From the NCBI RefSeq assembly GCF_028748185.1, contig NZ_CP118164.1:2232001-2296000 (forward strand): 64,000 bases of DNA, read 5' to 3'. This DNA comes from Bremerella sp. P1. Its GTDB lineage: Bacteria > Planctomycetota > Planctomycetia > Pirellulales > Pirellulaceae. Position numbers and translations under genes: made by a program. How positions within the stretch are numbered: position 1 is the stretch's first letter; the number at the start of each line of letters is the position of its first letter. The notes beneath the pieces were generated by a model that saw only the letters and a list, made by a program, of their open reading frames with translations, ran no database searches and was not told the DNA's origin. Of this stretch, positions 47,844 to 56,800 are shown piece after piece.

Positions 47844-49283
47844 ATGCTCCAAAATAACTCCGGAAAGCCCCTGGATACCCACCAGAAGGCACTCAGCATC
47901 AACCTGGACAACCGCCGTTACGGCACGTTTGCCGAGATTGGTGCCGGCCAGGAAGTCGTTCGTTGGTTCTTTCGCGTCGGGGGTGCTGCCGGAACGATCG
48001 CCAAAAGTATGTCCGCTTACGACATGCAGGTCAGCGATGCGATCTACGGACGCGCCAAACGCTACGTCTGCCGCGAACGCTTGCAGGCGATGCTCGACCA
48101 AGAGCATGCATTGAACCTGGAACGCTTGACCGACATGCGAGGCGAGACGAGCACCTTCTTTGCCTTCGCCGATACGGTGAAGGCCCGCGGCTACAAAGGG
48201 GGCTCGGAATGTCACGGCTGGATGGGCATCAAGTTCCAAGCTCACCCGCGCGATGACGACAGCCAGATCATCATCCACGTCCGCATGCTGGACAACGAGA
48301 TGGCCTTGCAGCAGGAAGCCCTGGGGATCGTCGGCGTGAACCTGGTCTACGCCGCGTTCAACTACCATCACGAACCGGAACTGCTGGTTGACTCGCTGCT
48401 GGATGGCCTTTCGACTTCGCGAATCGAAATCGACATGATCGAGTTCTCCGGCATCGCCTTCCGCCGGGTCGATAACCGCCTGATGAGTTTGAAGCTGGTT
48501 GAACTCGGCTTGAGCGGTGCCGCCATGTTCGCGGCCAACGGCGAAGTGCTGCAACCGTCAGAATTCCTTTACAAGAAACCAATTCTGGTCGAGCGCGGCA
48601 GCTTCCGTCCCGTTTGCAACGTTAACGTGGACATGCTCAGCTGTGCCCACGAAAAGTTCTCGCAGCTTCCCGACATCAAAGGGAAAGAGGTGGCCCAGAT
48701 CATGGAGATCACCATGCGGAACTTGAAAGCCGAAGGGGAGATCGACCGCCGCGACTTCCTCGCCCGGGCCGACGTGATGGCCGCGTGCGGCATGAACGTG
48801 CTGATTTCGGACTACTTCGAATACTATCGCCTGGGTGCGTACCTGGCCCGCTGCACGAACGAGCACATCGGCGTGGTAATGGGAGCGGCCAGCCTCCGCG
48901 AACTGTTCGACGAGAAGTATTACACCTCGCTCGATGGCGGCATTCTCGAATCGTTCGGACGCCTGTTCAAGAACGATCTCAAGATCTACTGCTACCCACT
49001 TCGCGATCGCGATAGCGATGAACTATTGACCACCGAATCGCTGAACATCAAACCGGAACTCCAAAAGCTGTACCGCTACCTGCTGGAGCGAGACGGAATC
49101 AGCGATCTGGACAACTACAATCCAGAGTGCCTGGGCATCTTCTCGCGAGACGTGCTCCGCAAGATCAGCGAGTGCGATTCCTCGTGGGAAGCGATGGTTC
49201 CTCCACCGGTCGCCAAGGTGATCAAGGAACGTAAGTTCTTCGATTACCAGTGCCCCGACGACGACTCGTGTGCGGTCTCGTAA
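47844..49283 (+). CDS. Conserved cytosolic protein of unknown function
   Basis: A 479-residue protein with a distinctive conserved N-terminus (LNLDNRRYGTFAEIGAGQEV-like, then RVGGAAGTIAKSMSAYDMQV). Similar proteins occur in many bacteria and carry inconsistent annotations such as TonB receptor or nucleotide adenylyltransferase; there is no signal peptide, beta-barrel or nucleotidyltransferase motif to support either. No Walker motif is seen. The start is the ATG at 47844. Confidence 0.75.
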   Translation: MLQNNSGKPLDTHQKALSINLDNRRYGTFAEIGAGQEVVRWFFRVGGAAGTIAKSMSAYDMQVSDAIYGRAKRYVCRERLQAMLDQEHALNLERLTDMRGETSTFFAFADTVKARGYKGGSECHGWMGIKFQAHPRDDDSQIIIHVRMLDNEMALQQEALGIVGVNLVYAAFNYHHEPELLVDSLLDGLSTSRIEIDMIEFSGIAFRRVDNRLMSLKLVELGLSGAAMFAANGEVLQPSEFLYKKPILVERGSFRPVCNVNVDMLSCAHEKFSQLPDIKGKEVAQIMEITMRNLKAEGEIDRRDFLARADVMAACGMNVLISDYFEYYRLGAYLARCTNEHIGVVMGAASLRELFDEKYYTSLDGGILESFGRLFKNDLKIYCYPLRDRDSDELLTTESLNIKPELQKLYRYLLERDGISDLDNYNPECLGIFSRDVLRKISECDSSWEAMVPPPVAKVIKERKFFDYQCPDDDSCAVS

Positions 49284-49310
49284 GCAGCAACCGCAGCATA
49301 CCGTTCAACG

Positions 49311-49342
49311 AAAGCTCCTTGCCCAGGCGAGGAGCTTTTTTT
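49311..49342 (+). terminator. Terminator after the conserved gene
   Basis: AAAGCTCCT pairs with AGGAGCTTT around a 10-base loop and is followed by T residues. Confidence 0.8.
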
Positions 49343-49444
49343 GTTCTCGTGTGCTCTATTCGGCTCGGCCGATAAAATCATTTGCACGGTATCACCCCGA
49401 AGGATAACCTCGTAGCAGGAGCTACTCATCTACAGGGGGATCTC

Positions 49445-49858
49445 ATGGCGATCGACAAAAAAGCGAGCTCGAAAAAGCTGCTCGAATTGTGGGGCGACAA
49501 TGCCGTGCACCAGGCGTCGGACTACCTTGCTGACAACTACGTCAATCACCAAATGCCGGACGCCGCTGGAGGAACTTCTTCCAAGTCGCTGAGTGAGTGG
49601 AAAGCCCTTGTTACAGATTTCCACGAAGGTTTCTCGGACGTGAAGATGGAAGTGCTACTTCAGGTAGCCGAAGGGGACTACGTTTGCTCGCGCTGGCGGA
49701 TGACGGCCACCAATACCGGCGCGTTCCGCGATGCTGACGCGACCGGAAAGACGACCACCTGGACCGGCGTCCACACCGATCGCTACGAAGGTGATAAACT
49801 CGTCGAAAGCTGGGTCGATTGGGACAAGTCGAGCTGGCTCGAAGGACTCGGCATGTAA
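49445..49858 (+). CDS. SnoaL-like (ester cyclase-type) protein
   Basis: A 137-residue protein of the SnoaL-like NTF2 fold. Typical elements are ADNYVNHQMPDA, then DFHEGFSDVKMEVLLQVAEGD and VHTDRYEGDKLVESWVDWD. Many homologues lack a proven activity; polyketide cyclase is the founding function. Start 49445 is chosen; 49382 would add 21 residues. Confidence 0.8.
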   Translation: MAIDKKASSKKLLELWGDNAVHQASDYLADNYVNHQMPDAAGGTSSKSLSEWKALVTDFHEGFSDVKMEVLLQVAEGDYVCSRWRMTATNTGAFRDADATGKTTTWTGVHTDRYEGDKLVESWVDWDKSSWLEGLGM

Positions 49859-49871
49859 CTGGTCGGCAAGC

Positions 49872-50561
49872 CTACTTCGCGGCGGCTTCCCAGATGGCCA
49901 CGTTGCGGAACAGGGCCCCTTCTCCGCGGGCCACGAAACCGATGCGGCCTTTGTGATCGAGGAAACGCTCGTGAGCGGCTTCGATTTCCTGGCCATCGAG
50001 CGTGGCTCGCATCCGATCGCCGACCACTTCGATGCTGATCTTATGCCACTGGTCGGGTTCGACATCGTGCTTAATGCGTTTCAGTTCTTCGCGACGGGTT
50101 TCCTTCGAGATACCGGTCATCTTTTGAATCCAGAACGCATTCGGCTTGATCATCACGCGGCCCTGATGCAGGTTCGGCTGATTCGTATCGCGAAAGACAA
50201 ACGCTACCTGAGGGGACTCATTCATCTTGAACTCGGCCGTCAGCACAAAGTCGCGCATGTCGGTCACGTACTCGCATACGGCTTCGTGACCGTTGGGTCG
50301 CTTCTCGCTGGGTGCTTCCTGAATGGCGTAAGCGGCTCCGTCGACCGTCTTCCAGTCCCCGAGACCGTCGCGCCACTGGCCTGCTTCCGGCTTGCCCTTC
50401 TTGATCATCACGTCAGGCTTGTCGAACTTTTCGAAAGCGACCAACTTGCCAGGCTTACAAAGCTTGGTTTCAGGTGCAGCCGGTGCTTCACCAAAAGCAG
50501 GAGCCACACAGCAGACAACGGCAGCGAATACGAGAGAACGGACCATGGGCGGGCATCTCAT
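49872..50561 (-). CDS. Exported DUF1080-like (concanavalin fold) protein
   Basis: A 229-residue exported protein with signal peptide (MVRSLVFAAVVCCVAPAFG). The body resembles the 3-keto-disaccharide hydrolase/DUF1080 domain: DFVLTAEFKMNESPQVAFVFRD, QWHKISIEVVGDRMRATLDG, GRIGFVARGEGALFRNVAI. It may bind or cut a polysaccharide. The start is either ATG 50561 or ATG 50546. Confidence 0.75.
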   Translation of the reverse strand: MRCPPMVRSLVFAAVVCCVAPAFGEAPAAPETKLCKPGKLVAFEKFDKPDVMIKKGKPEAGQWRDGLGDWKTVDGAAYAIQEAPSEKRPNGHEAVCEYVTDMRDFVLTAEFKMNESPQVAFVFRDTNQPNLHQGRVMIKPNAFWIQKMTGISKETRREELKRIKHDVEPDQWHKISIEVVGDRMRATLDGQEIEAAHERFLDHKGRIGFVARGEGALFRNVAIWEAAAK

Positions 50562-50611
50562 GAAAAAGAAGATAGAGGGGATGGAAGGGGCTGTGATCGT
50601 TCGGCCGAGCG

Positions 50612-51346
50612 TTACTCTTCGCTCGCGCCTTCTTCGGCGGCCGGGGCATCCTTCTCGGATTCCTCAGCCGGTTTTTCTTCGGTCGATTCCGCTGGCTCAT
50701 CGGAGGCTTTCTCCTCTTCAGGAGCTACTGGCTCTTCGGCCGCTTCGACCTTCAAGTCCGCTGCAAAGCGATAGAGCGCTGGCAGGAACTTTTCCTTGTC
50801 GACGCTGTAGGTGAGTAGCTCGATCGAGTACCGTTTGCCTGAGCGAACCGTTTCCAGGAAAACGCCGTTGGCCGCCAGACTGCGGAACTTCATAGCCTTC
50901 TCGTAGCGGACATACCAACTGTCGCCAATGTTGACCACGGTCAGGGCCGAGTCTTTGTCGCTGCCCACTTCTTCGGTGATCTTGGCAACCAACTGCTTGG
51001 CGGAGTCGGCCGAAGACGTTTGCGGTAGATCGCCAGCGTCGGCCTCACGCAGCACAAGCCGCGGAATGCCTGCCTTGTCTTCATAGTAAGCGGCAAAGAG
51101 ATAGTCGTTGGATCGCGGCAGGAACTTCCAACCCTCGGGCATGTTCGACTGAACACGACCACCATCCAGCGGAGGCGTCGCCTCACCAACTGGGGCGAGT
51201 GAAACCTTGGGGGCCTTCACCGGTGCCGGGGCCGGCGGAGCGGCACCGCCACCTCCGGAAGGAGCAGGTGCCGGAGCTTCACTCGTACATCCTAGCGCCG
51301 TCACCAAAAGCACAGCGCAGGTAACTAGACTCATTCGCAGCATCAT
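50612..51346 (-). CDS. Lipoprotein with acidic C-terminal tail
   Basis: A 244-residue predicted lipoprotein (lipobox TALGC near residue 20), then a Pro/Ala/Gly-rich linker (residues 22-50), a globular domain of about 140 residues and a very acidic tail (about 45 residues, almost all Glu, Ala, Asp, Pro). No family recognised. Sequence start 51346 (MMLRMSLVTC); the frame start 51367 would add seven residues. It lies 50 bases upstream of the DUF1080-like gene and on the same strand, so an operon is possible. Confidence 0.7.
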   Translation of the reverse strand: MMLRMSLVTCAVLLVTALGCTSEAPAPAPSGGGGAAPPAPAPVKAPKVSLAPVGEATPPLDGGRVQSNMPEGWKFLPRSNDYLFAAYYEDKAGIPRLVLREADAGDLPQTSSADSAKQLVAKITEEVGSDKDSALTVVNIGDSWYVRYEKAMKFRSLAANGVFLETVRSGKRYSIELLTYSVDKEKFLPALYRFAADLKVEAAEEPVAPEEEKASDEPAESTEEKPAEESEKDAPAAEEGASEE

Positions 51347-51441
51347 CGTGGGGACTCCCGCACTCAAACAGGTGAGTTGTTGGTACTAGGACGAGGCAAC
51401 TACGAAACGGCACGCTGGGTAGGGCGTGATGGGGGGTGCCG

Positions 51442-51750
51442 TTACTCGATCGTTTCTTCGATCGTTTCTTTAACCTTCTGAACGAAGTGTGGCGGCTTGC
51501 CAGACTTGCTCAGGTCGGCGGCTTTGGCTTCGGCTTCTTCCTTCTGGTCGAAGTCGTAAAGAGCGACCCGCTTCATCGACTGATTGAAAACCCCCCAGAA
51601 CATCTTCATGCGGACTTCGGTGGTTTTCTTACTGCGGGATTTGCGCTTCGCCTTTTTCTTCTTGGGTGCTCCTTCGTCCTTAGCTTCGGCGGCTTCAGCA
51701 GCCTCCGCTTGAGCGCGCAACTCTTTACGATTAGCGACTTTTCGAGCCAT
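51442..51750 (-). CDS. Small lysine/alanine-rich protein
   Basis: A 102-residue protein. The first half is Lys/Ala/Glu-rich and very basic (KKKKAKRKSRSKK), the second half is folded-looking (MKMFWGVFNQSMKRVALYDF). It may bind nucleic acid. No family recognised. The ATG at 51750 is chosen; 51783 adds 11 residues. Confidence 0.65.
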   Translation of the reverse strand: MARKVANRKELRAQAEAAEAAEAKDEGAPKKKKAKRKSRSKKTTEVRMKMFWGVFNQSMKRVALYDFDQKEEAEAKAADLSKSGKPPHFVQKVKETIEETIE

Positions 51751-51945
51751 AGTGCAATCTTGCCGTTGTGGGAAGTTGACCAATTACCTGCGAAGGCGAG
51801 AATCTATTAAAAGACGAGTTCACCTAGTGGACCTACCCTCGCAATGGGTTGAATTTAGCTAATATAACGGATTCCACTGCCATTCACCATGGGCAGACCG
51901 TTTTCCCTCAAAATAGCCATAGGGTCTCACAGGCAGACCTTACCT

Positions 51946-53007
51946 ATGATCGATCTCGTAGAACAAATCGTCCGTCATCAACTGGAAGACACCGTCAAAG
52001 AGCTGGGGCAACCTAAGTTTCGGGCGAAGCAACTGCGCGAGTGGATCGTGCAGAAGCGGGTCGACTCGTTCGACGAAATGACCAACTTGCCCAAGCCATT
52101 TCGCGAGAAGCTAGCCGAGTCTTGCCGGATCTGGACGACCACCATCGCCAAGCACACCACCGCGGACGATGGCACCGAGAAGCTGCTGGTCCAGCTACAC
52201 GATGGCGGACGCATCGAATGCGTTTTGCTGCGGGACGGCGACCGCCGGACCATCTGCATCAGCTCTCAGGTCGGCTGTGCGATGGGCTGCGTCTTCTGTG
52301 CTTCCGGATTGGATGGCGTCGACCGCAACCTGACTTCCGGTGAGATCGCCGAACAGATGCTGCGGCTGCAGATGCTGCTGCCGGAAGACGAACGTTTGAG
52401 CCACATCGTTGTGATGGGCATGGGCGAACCCCTGGCCAACATCGATCGCCTCTTACCGGCGCTCGATCTTGCCTCGGCAGAAGACGGCCTGGGCATCAGT
52501 GCTCGGCGAATTACGATCAGCACCGTTGGCTTGCCTCCGGCAATCGACAAGCTTTCTAAGCTCGACACGCGGTATCACTTGGCCGTTTCGCTGCACGCCC
52601 CTAATGACGAGCTGCGAACCCAGATCGTACCAGTGAACAAGACGATCGGCATCCAAAAGATTCTGGACGCGGCCGATCACTATTTCGAGGTGAGTGGGCG
52701 ACGGCTCACCTTCGAATACGTGCTTCTTTCCGAGCTGAACGACCGTCCCGAGCACGCGCAGCAGTTGGCCAAGTTGCTTAAAGGCCGCCCTGCCCTGTTG
52801 AACGTGATCCCTTATAACCCGGTCCCTGGCCTCCCCTATGAAACGCCAACGGTCCAGGCCCAGCAGCGTTTTCGCCAGATCCTGGAAAGCCACGGTATCA
52901 CGGTGAAGTTCCGCCACCGAAAAGGGGACAAGATCAACGCGGCCTGTGGACAGCTGCGACGGCTCTCGAAAGAGAACCTGGTGCCGCTGGAAGGAACGCC
53001 TTCCTAA
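51946..53007 (+). CDS. rlmN: 23S rRNA (adenine-2503-C2)-methyltransferase RlmN
   Basis: A 353-residue radical-SAM methyltransferase that methylates A2503 of 23S rRNA (and A37 of some tRNAs). The Cx3Cx2C radical-SAM motif CAMGCVFC starts at residue 111. VVMGMGEPLANID and SLHAPNDELR are typical. The catalytic Cys is near the end (INAACGQL). The ATG at 51946 is chosen; 51889 would add 19 residues. It converges with the next gene, sharing four bases. Confidence 0.95.
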   Translation: MIDLVEQIVRHQLEDTVKELGQPKFRAKQLREWIVQKRVDSFDEMTNLPKPFREKLAESCRIWTTTIAKHTTADDGTEKLLVQLHDGGRIECVLLRDGDRRTICISSQVGCAMGCVFCASGLDGVDRNLTSGEIAEQMLRLQMLLPEDERLSHIVVMGMGEPLANIDRLLPALDLASAEDGLGISARRITISTVGLPPAIDKLSKLDTRYHLAVSLHAPNDELRTQIVPVNKTIGIQKILDAADHYFEVSGRRLTFEYVLLSELNDRPEHAQQLAKLLKGRPALLNVIPYNPVPGLPYETPTVQAQQRFRQILESHGITVKFRHRKGDKINAACGQLRRLSKENLVPLEGTPS

Positions 53008-53519
53008 CGCTCGGAGTCGAATTGATTCACGAGCTCGGCAATCTCTGAGACAAACGCTTTGTCGACATCCGACGGGTAGTAAAGTCGAACGATCACATGG
53101 GCGTTTACGTCCTTGCGATTGGGAGCCATCATCAGCACTTGGAAATAGTGTCGATCGAACGTCTGCGGCACCGCGGCCATGCCCATATAGGGCCCTTCGT
53201 GAAGATGCGCCGTGCAGAGGATTCCCTTTCGGTCGGGGCCTACCATCTCAATCGCTTCTTGCCACTTGCCGGTCAGTGTGGGCAAATGGACCATGAATTT
53301 GCGCGTCTTCGCGGACCATCTCAAATGTTGGTCAGGTTCCTTCGGCTGCTCGAGCTTGGCATCGGGGTAGTACTTCTCGATGACGCCGCTCAGCTTCTGT
53401 GAGAACGCTTCAAAGGGTGGCTTATCCCACTGGAGACGTTCGTCCGCGAAACCTTTCGCGACCAAACAGAGCAAAACGCTGAGACTGCAAGAGATCCAAT
53501 TCAACGAGCAACGCGACAT
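53004..53519 (-). CDS. Exported hypothetical protein
   Basis: A 171-residue exported protein with signal-like N-terminus (MSRCSLNWISCSLSVLLCLVA). The mature part has no recognised domain. Its stop overlaps the rlmN stop by four bases in convergent orientation. Start 53519 is chosen; 53570 would push the hydrophobic region 17 residues inward. Confidence 0.65.
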   Translation of the reverse strand: MSRCSLNWISCSLSVLLCLVAKGFADERLQWDKPPFEAFSQKLSGVIEKYYPDAKLEQPKEPDQHLRWSAKTRKFMVHLPTLTGKWQEAIEMVGPDRKGILCTAHLHEGPYMGMAAVPQTFDRHYFQVLMMAPNRKDVNAHVIVRLYYPSDVDKAFVSEIAELVNQFDSER

Positions 53520-53947
53520 TTCCCACCTCACGAACTGTCGTGATTGTTTCCGAGTACGGCTGCTCAGCATTGTACCCCTTCAAGCCACTGCATTGCCAAG
53601 AAGCAAAAAACGCCCCGCTTAGTCAGCGGAGCGTCTTTTGAAATTAAACCTTCGGCCAGATGCGACGAGTGGAGTCGCTGCGAGAATTGCGCGTTTCTGA
53701 GCGTGCACATGCACTAGCCGTTGATGAAACGGGCAATCGCAAAAAAATGGTCCCTCAGCCGATGTGGGCCGAAGGTTTATATCCTTTGTTCGTGATGCTC
53801 CCCTATTTTACCTCACAATTGCCATGAGGATAGGTCGGAAACACGAAGAATAAGTTCGACCACCAGCCCGGTTCAGGTTCACTAAATCCCATGATCATTT
53901 TCGTTTGCGAAGAAACTCGCCCGATAATGACGGTAGAAATTTGTCTG
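53520..53947. other. Intergenic gap with a hairpin
   Basis: 428 bases. The only structure seen is the hairpin at 53605-53638. No credible frame. Confidence 0.5.
53605..53638 (-). terminator. Terminator candidate on the minus strand
   Basis: On the minus strand AGCGGGGCG-type arms (53611-53619 with 53625-53633, one mismatch) are followed by T6. It lies about 310 bases past the MOSC gene stop, so its link to that gene is uncertain. Confidence 0.55.
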
Positions 53948-54658
53948 CTAGCCCGCTGCTTTTTCGACCCGCTTTCGAAATTCACCCCGCCATGCTTCCG
54001 CTAAAACGGCACAATCGGCCATCTGTTGAGCATCCTCTAGATTGCTCCGATCGTGATAGAAGAGCTCGTTCAGCCGCGCGATAGGCCACTCAGGCAGCAT
54101 ACGTTCCACCAGATCCATCCCTAGGCCACCGCTAACGGTCCCTTCTTCCACAACACGCACGTACCAGCCCATGCGGCCGGTTGACACGGCAAGTGCCGTG
54201 AGTTGCTTCAGTCGCCAACGTCGCCCTAGCTTCCAGCACGGCTGACGCGGCTGAGAGACTTGAATTCGAGCGGTTCCCACTTGATAGATGTCTCCCAGGC
54301 AGACGTTATCTTCTGAAAGCCCACGTACGGTCAGGTTCTCGCCGAATGCCCCGTCGCCAAAGCTATCGATTGGCAAACGCTCGGCAATCGCGTCGATTTG
54401 CTGAAACTCGTTACGCCAAACGGGATAGTGCTCGGCTGCATAGCACAGGACGGCTTTATCTTCCCCCCCGTGATTGACCAGATCGGCGACGCCGTCTCCC
54501 TCGAACCCCAATCGATTTAAGCGAATGGCCTGGGAAACCGGTTGCTTGAAGAAGCCGGTCTGCCAGGGCTTATCCATCGGATCGGTCGCTTCCGCGCTGC
54601 CATAGTGCTGCGGCATGCCAACTGCCACCTGGACGATAACTCCTTTAACAGACAACAC
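53948..54658 (-). CDS. MOSC domain protein (YiiM-like)
   Basis: A 236-residue MOSC domain protein, related to molybdenum-cofactor sulfurase C-termini and to YiiM, which reduces N-hydroxylated compounds. Visible: RLGFEGDGVADLVNHGGEDKA, the ENLTVRGLSEDNVCLGD block, and QPRQPCWKLG with the key Cys. The C-terminal helical 3-alpha part (WPIARLNELFYHDRSN) is typical. The Leu start MLSVKGVIVQVAVG is at 54658. Confidence 0.87.
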   Translation of the reverse strand: MLSVKGVIVQVAVGMPQHYGSAEATDPMDKPWQTGFFKQPVSQAIRLNRLGFEGDGVADLVNHGGEDKAVLCYAAEHYPVWRNEFQQIDAIAERLPIDSFGDGAFGENLTVRGLSEDNVCLGDIYQVGTARIQVSQPRQPCWKLGRRWRLKQLTALAVSTGRMGWYVRVVEEGTVSGGLGMDLVERMLPEWPIARLNELFYHDRSNLEDAQQMADCAVLAEAWRGEFRKRVEKAAG

Positions 54659-55232
54659 TTACTCCTTAAACAACGAAGTCACTTGGATGGCGAAATGCGA
54701 CGATTCTGACCGCCCAATGCCTGCTTGGATGCCCGTCTGCCAAGAAAGATCCAACATCTCTTCGAGAGGTTTTCCCCACGGCCGGGGATACGGAAGTGCG
54801 ATTTCTCAATATTATTTTCCCGGGGTCGAACCATTGGCATGAAGAGATCGTAACAAGGCTATCGAGACATTTCCCTCCAAGAATGTTACGAAGCAAGTGT
54901 GAGTTCCAGGAAAAGGCCACCCAATAGCGTTCGCCAAAAAAGCGAGTGATTTTGGGTGGCTTTCTTCCTTTTCTTGAGCCAACTCACCAACCGCTGATTC
55001 TTAACAAAACGGCTCTACCGGACTCACCGCTGCGCAGCTTCGAATGTTTAGCTCGCTTCTGAACGCTTCTCTTTAAGCGAAGACAACCGGGGCTAAATCC
55101 GTTCTTAACATGTCGTCCTGACAATATGCTCGAAATGTACACGGCAAGGCAGGCAATCAGTAAGTGTTCGTGATCTCACTTTCACTCGATTTTGCCAACC
55201 CGCATCGTAGCCTCACCAAACGCAGAGACTCC
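54659..55232. other. Intergenic gap before the DUF1559 gene
   Basis: 574 bases between divergent genes. It holds the hairpin at 54912-54963 and no convincing gene; an 84-codon minus frame (54666-54920) has no domain and reads like chance. Confidence 0.5.
54912..54963 (+). terminator. Terminator-like hairpin
   Basis: AAAGGCCACCCAA pairs with TTGGGTGGCTTT around a 28-base loop. No gene ends nearby on the plus strand, so it could belong to an unrecognised transcript. Confidence 0.55.
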
Positions 55233-56453
55233 ATGACATCAAACAATTTGCTTGCGAAGCCAAGGCCAGCGTTCACGCTCGTCGAACTGTTGGTCGTGAT
55301 CGCGATTATTGGAATCCTGGTTGGCTTGGTCTTGCCGGCAGTCGCCAGTGCACGGGCTTCGGCACGGCGGATGGAATGCCAGTCAAATCTTAAGCAAATC
55401 GGTATTGGCCTAGTCAACTTTGCCGGTATCGATAAAGGGCGACGTCTCTCCTCCGGCGGTTTTAGCTGGAAACGGGATGGGGCTGTTACCGAAGTGGGTT
55501 GGGTCGCTGACCTGGTCAATACCAACATCGGTGTTGGTGACATGCTCTGTGCTTCCAACAACTCGCAAATCTCCGATACCTACGAAGACCTGCTATCCGA
55601 AACCAATGTCACGAAAACAGGAACCGCTCCCAACGACTACGCCAACTTCGCCGATCCCGAAGGCGATTCGCTTGGCTCGTTGACGGTCGCCCTGGAAAGT
55701 GGCTTAGCTGGCAAGAACCCTTGTCGCGAAATTTGCGAGACGGTTGCCTTACAAACCCCAGGCGATCAGCGCGACGAACACGTCAAAACAAACATCTACG
55801 ACAAGCTGTATAACACCAACTATACGGCTCACTGGTTCCTGGTACGCTCGCGCGTTCGGATGAGCTACGACAGTTCAACGCGTCGTCCAACAGGAAATGT
55901 TGTCAGCACGTCAGGCTCAAACGCCTTGATTTCCCTGGGCGCAACCCATGGGCCTCTGACCACCGCAATGGTCGACAACGCGGCCACATCTCCTAGCCTG
56001 ATTCCCCTGATGGGCGATGGTTTGTCGGGCGGTGGCGGGCTATTGACACGCGGACTATCAGGCAGCGTGCGAGCAGGTGACCCAATGGTCCCCTTTTGCA
56101 CATGGGGTCCTCGAGTTTCGACAACCGATGCCATTGCTGGTTGGACCGCTACCACGCTCATGCAACCGCCTGTGTTTAGCGGCGTAACTGAGCAGGTCTG
56201 GAAAGCTGCGTGGTGGGAAGGTTGCCGCCAGGACCTGCGTCAGTTTGGCGCGATTCACGGCGATGTCTGCAACGTCCTGATGGCCGACGGAAGCGTTCGT
56301 TCCCTCACCGATAGCGATGGCGACGGTTACCTCAATCCTGGCTTCATCGCAGGTCAGGACTACTTGGTCGGATACACCCGCAGCGATGAGGCGGAAGTCC
56401 CTGAAACCGAGTGCTACTCGCGGTGGGACCTAAAACCGCTGAAGTTCAAATAA
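55233..56453 (+). CDS. DUF1559 prepilin-like protein
   Basis: A 406-residue type IV pilin-like protein. The type III signal ([20 protein letters not shown]) has the cleavage residue and Glu at +5, so a prepilin peptidase should process it. The C-terminal DUF1559 signature is [15 protein letters not shown], followed by [12 protein letters not shown], a possible calcium loop. The start at 55233 places 15 residues before the cleavage site. It is the first of a pair with the gene at 56801. Confidence 0.9.
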   Translation: MTSNNLLAKPRPAFTLVELLVVIAIIGILVGLVLPAVASARASARRMECQSNLKQIGIGLVNFAGIDKGRRLSSGGFSWKRDGAVTEVGWVADLVNTNIGVGDMLCASNNSQISDTYEDLLSETNVTKTGTAPNDYANFADPEGDSLGSLTVALESGLAGKNPCREICETVALQTPGDQRDEHVKTNIYDKLYNTNYTAHWFLVRSRVRMSYDSSTRRPTGNVVSTSGSNALISLGATHGPLTTAMVDNAATSPSLIPLMGDGLSGGGGLLTRGLSGSVRAGDPMVPFCTWGPRVSTTDAIAGWTATTLMQPPVFSGVTEQVWKAAWWEGCRQDLRQFGAIHGDVCNVLMADGSVRSLTDSDGDGYLNPGFIAGQDYLVGYTRSDEAEVPETECYSRWDLKPLKFK

Positions 56454-56800
56454 CTGCCACAAATGAGGGTCAACCCTCGCCACAAAGAAGTGGAATTAAC
56501 CTTAATCGAAAATTCGCTCCGAGATTCACATTTCGTTGACAATCCAAAGCGACAATCTAGCCAAATCACTTTACTGAAAGGAGGTCGTAGTAGTCATTCG
56601 GTTCCCATTCGTAGTTATGTCAACCTGCTTTTGATCACGCCGAAGCGTCTTCAAAGCCCCCACCCCCAGATGGAATATCACAGCACAAAAAAAGAGAGAC
56701 CGAAGCACTAGATTTGGAACTCCGTGCCTCGGCCCTCTCGAAAAGCGTCTTACGACACTCTTTCCACAATTGCTTGTAACTAAATCCTTGGAGATTTTCA
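56454..56800 (+). other. Leader region of the second DUF1559 gene
   Basis: 347 bases with no credible gene. A hairpin (56694-56739) sits 62 bases ahead of the start codon. An AGGAGG-like ribosome binding site occurs at 56579 but is followed by no start in range. Confidence 0.5.
56694..56739 (+). promoter_or_regulatory. Hairpin in the 5' leader of the second DUF1559 gene
   Basis: GAGAGACCGAAGCAC can pair with GTGCCTCGGCCCTCTC, leaving a loop of about 15 bases. There is no T run after it on the plus strand; before it on the minus strand there is an A7 tract. It could stabilise the mRNA of a highly expressed gene, or be a terminator for the opposite strand. Confidence 0.4.

Noticed and set aside
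54666-54920. An 84-codon minus-strand frame ahead of the MOSC gene
   Set aside because: It overlaps the terminator-like hairpin and has no domain.
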